Shown: positions 63,426 to 64,000 of the stretch, piece after piece
How the letters are laid out: the number at the start of each line of letters is the position of its first letter
Numbering within the stretch: position 1 is the stretch's first letter
The notes under the pieces: generated by a model
The model's database searches: none
Seen by the model: only the letters and a program-made list of their open reading frames with translations
Told to the model about the DNA's origin: nothing
From: Paralvinella palmiformis
Taxonomy: Eukaryota; Annelida; Polychaeta; Terebellida; Alvinellidae
Length of the DNA: 64,000 nt
Reading direction: 5' to 3'
Assembly (NCBI GenBank): GCA_025642065.1
Contig: JAODUP010001073.1
Location: 1-64,000 of the forward strand
Position numbers and translations under genes: made by a program

Positions 63426-63663
63426 GTAAAATATAGCGGCCCTACACACATCTAGATATGCACGTATGCGCACAACATCGCACGCACACGCTAACTCAGG
63501 AAGCAGAATTAATGATTCCCTGCTCGAAGCTGATATTGCCACAGAGATAAACCCATTCTAAGAACTTTCCGATTTACAGACACCCTACTGATTTGTACAC
63601 TAATGTACCATTATTAGATATCAGTGAAGCAAACTATCTAATAATAACAATAACAACAACAAC

Positions 63664-63694
<31 letters not shown>

Positions 63695-63829
63695 TTAAAA
63701 TTTCAATGTTTTTATCTAAAATTATTCATCCAATATGCATTACCTGAGAATATTACTGTATAATACAGATATAATACTAGCCGCCTAAAGTGAATAGATC
63801 TAACATAACCTAGATACGTCATCTGTGTC
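63426..63829. other. Intron 3 start with (AAT)n
   Basis: Presumed intron after exon 3; (AAT)n at 63655-63692. Nothing else seen. Confidence 0.5.
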
Positions 63830-64000
63830 TTTGGGAAGTTTTCAGTTCTTGATCCTCTTCTTTTCACAATGTATACCCGTCCTCTTGGGATCATTGGGCA
63901 GCGATATGGAGTTAAATATCAATTGTATGCTGATGACACACAGCTGTATATATCAATGGATCCTGACAGGAGTTAAATTTCTCCTCTTCCTTGAAACATT
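63830..64000 (+). pseudogene. L2/CR1-like LINE RT fragment, runs off the window
   Basis: SVLDPLLFTMYTRPLG, then YGVKYQLYADDTQLYISM match the RT block (SVLGPLLFxxYTxPLG...YADDTQLY) with catalytic YADD intact. A stop follows near 63975. It lies in the presumed intron of the 61594 gene. Confidence 0.85.

Overview
The window looks like intergenic and accessory DNA from a lophotrochozoan, most likely mollusc, nuclear genome. It is AT-rich, full of long (CA)n, (TA)n and (AAT)n arrays, and crowded with eroded non-LTR retrotransposons (I-, L2/CR1- and L1/Tx1-like), one BEL/Pao element, several tRNA-headed SINE families and MITEs. The only gene with a family I recognise is an alpha-1,2-fucosyltransferase (GT11). 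No prokaryotic, organellar or RNA-gene features were seen. The species is inference from general character only.

Region by region: 1-6.1 kb holds the single-exon GT11 gene, an L2-like fragment split by a SINE with perfect target duplications, and a pogo-like element carrying SINE pieces. 6.1-23 kb is repeat country: copies of a microsatellite-bordered mobile repeat, SINEs, MITEs and LINE fragments. 23.2-36.0 kb is a large inverted structure. Two near-identical 1.9 kb arms (23237-25150 and 34105-36021) each carry the same two-exon gene for a 185-residue protein I do not recognise. They face outward around a 9 kb spacer that contains two head-to-head I-like LINE copies, one inside an unusual 70 bp target duplication. 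36-48 kb is a retroelement graveyard with a mosaic of LINEs and a BEL/Pao element broken by two L2-like pieces. 48-58.6 kb has three quieter finds: a cysteine-rich terminal exon (49241-49384), two phase-matched exons on the minus strand (51488-52604), and a possible regulatory element (58440-58560), plus an L1/Tx1-like LINE. 60-64 kb contains the 5' end of a real multi-exon gene (coding from 61594, with a 22-base microexon). Its second intron carries a giant inverted (CA)n(TA)n / (TA)n(GT)n structure.

No operon-like cooperation among the genes is visible. The best supported functional links are between repeats. One SINE family shares its double-hairpin 3' tail with the I-like LINE, and another SINE family shares its 3' hairpin with the L2-like LINE, as expected when a SINE borrows the retrotransposition machinery of a partner LINE. 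All gene models come from reading frames, splice signals and phases seen by eye. Nothing was checked by alignment or transcript data.
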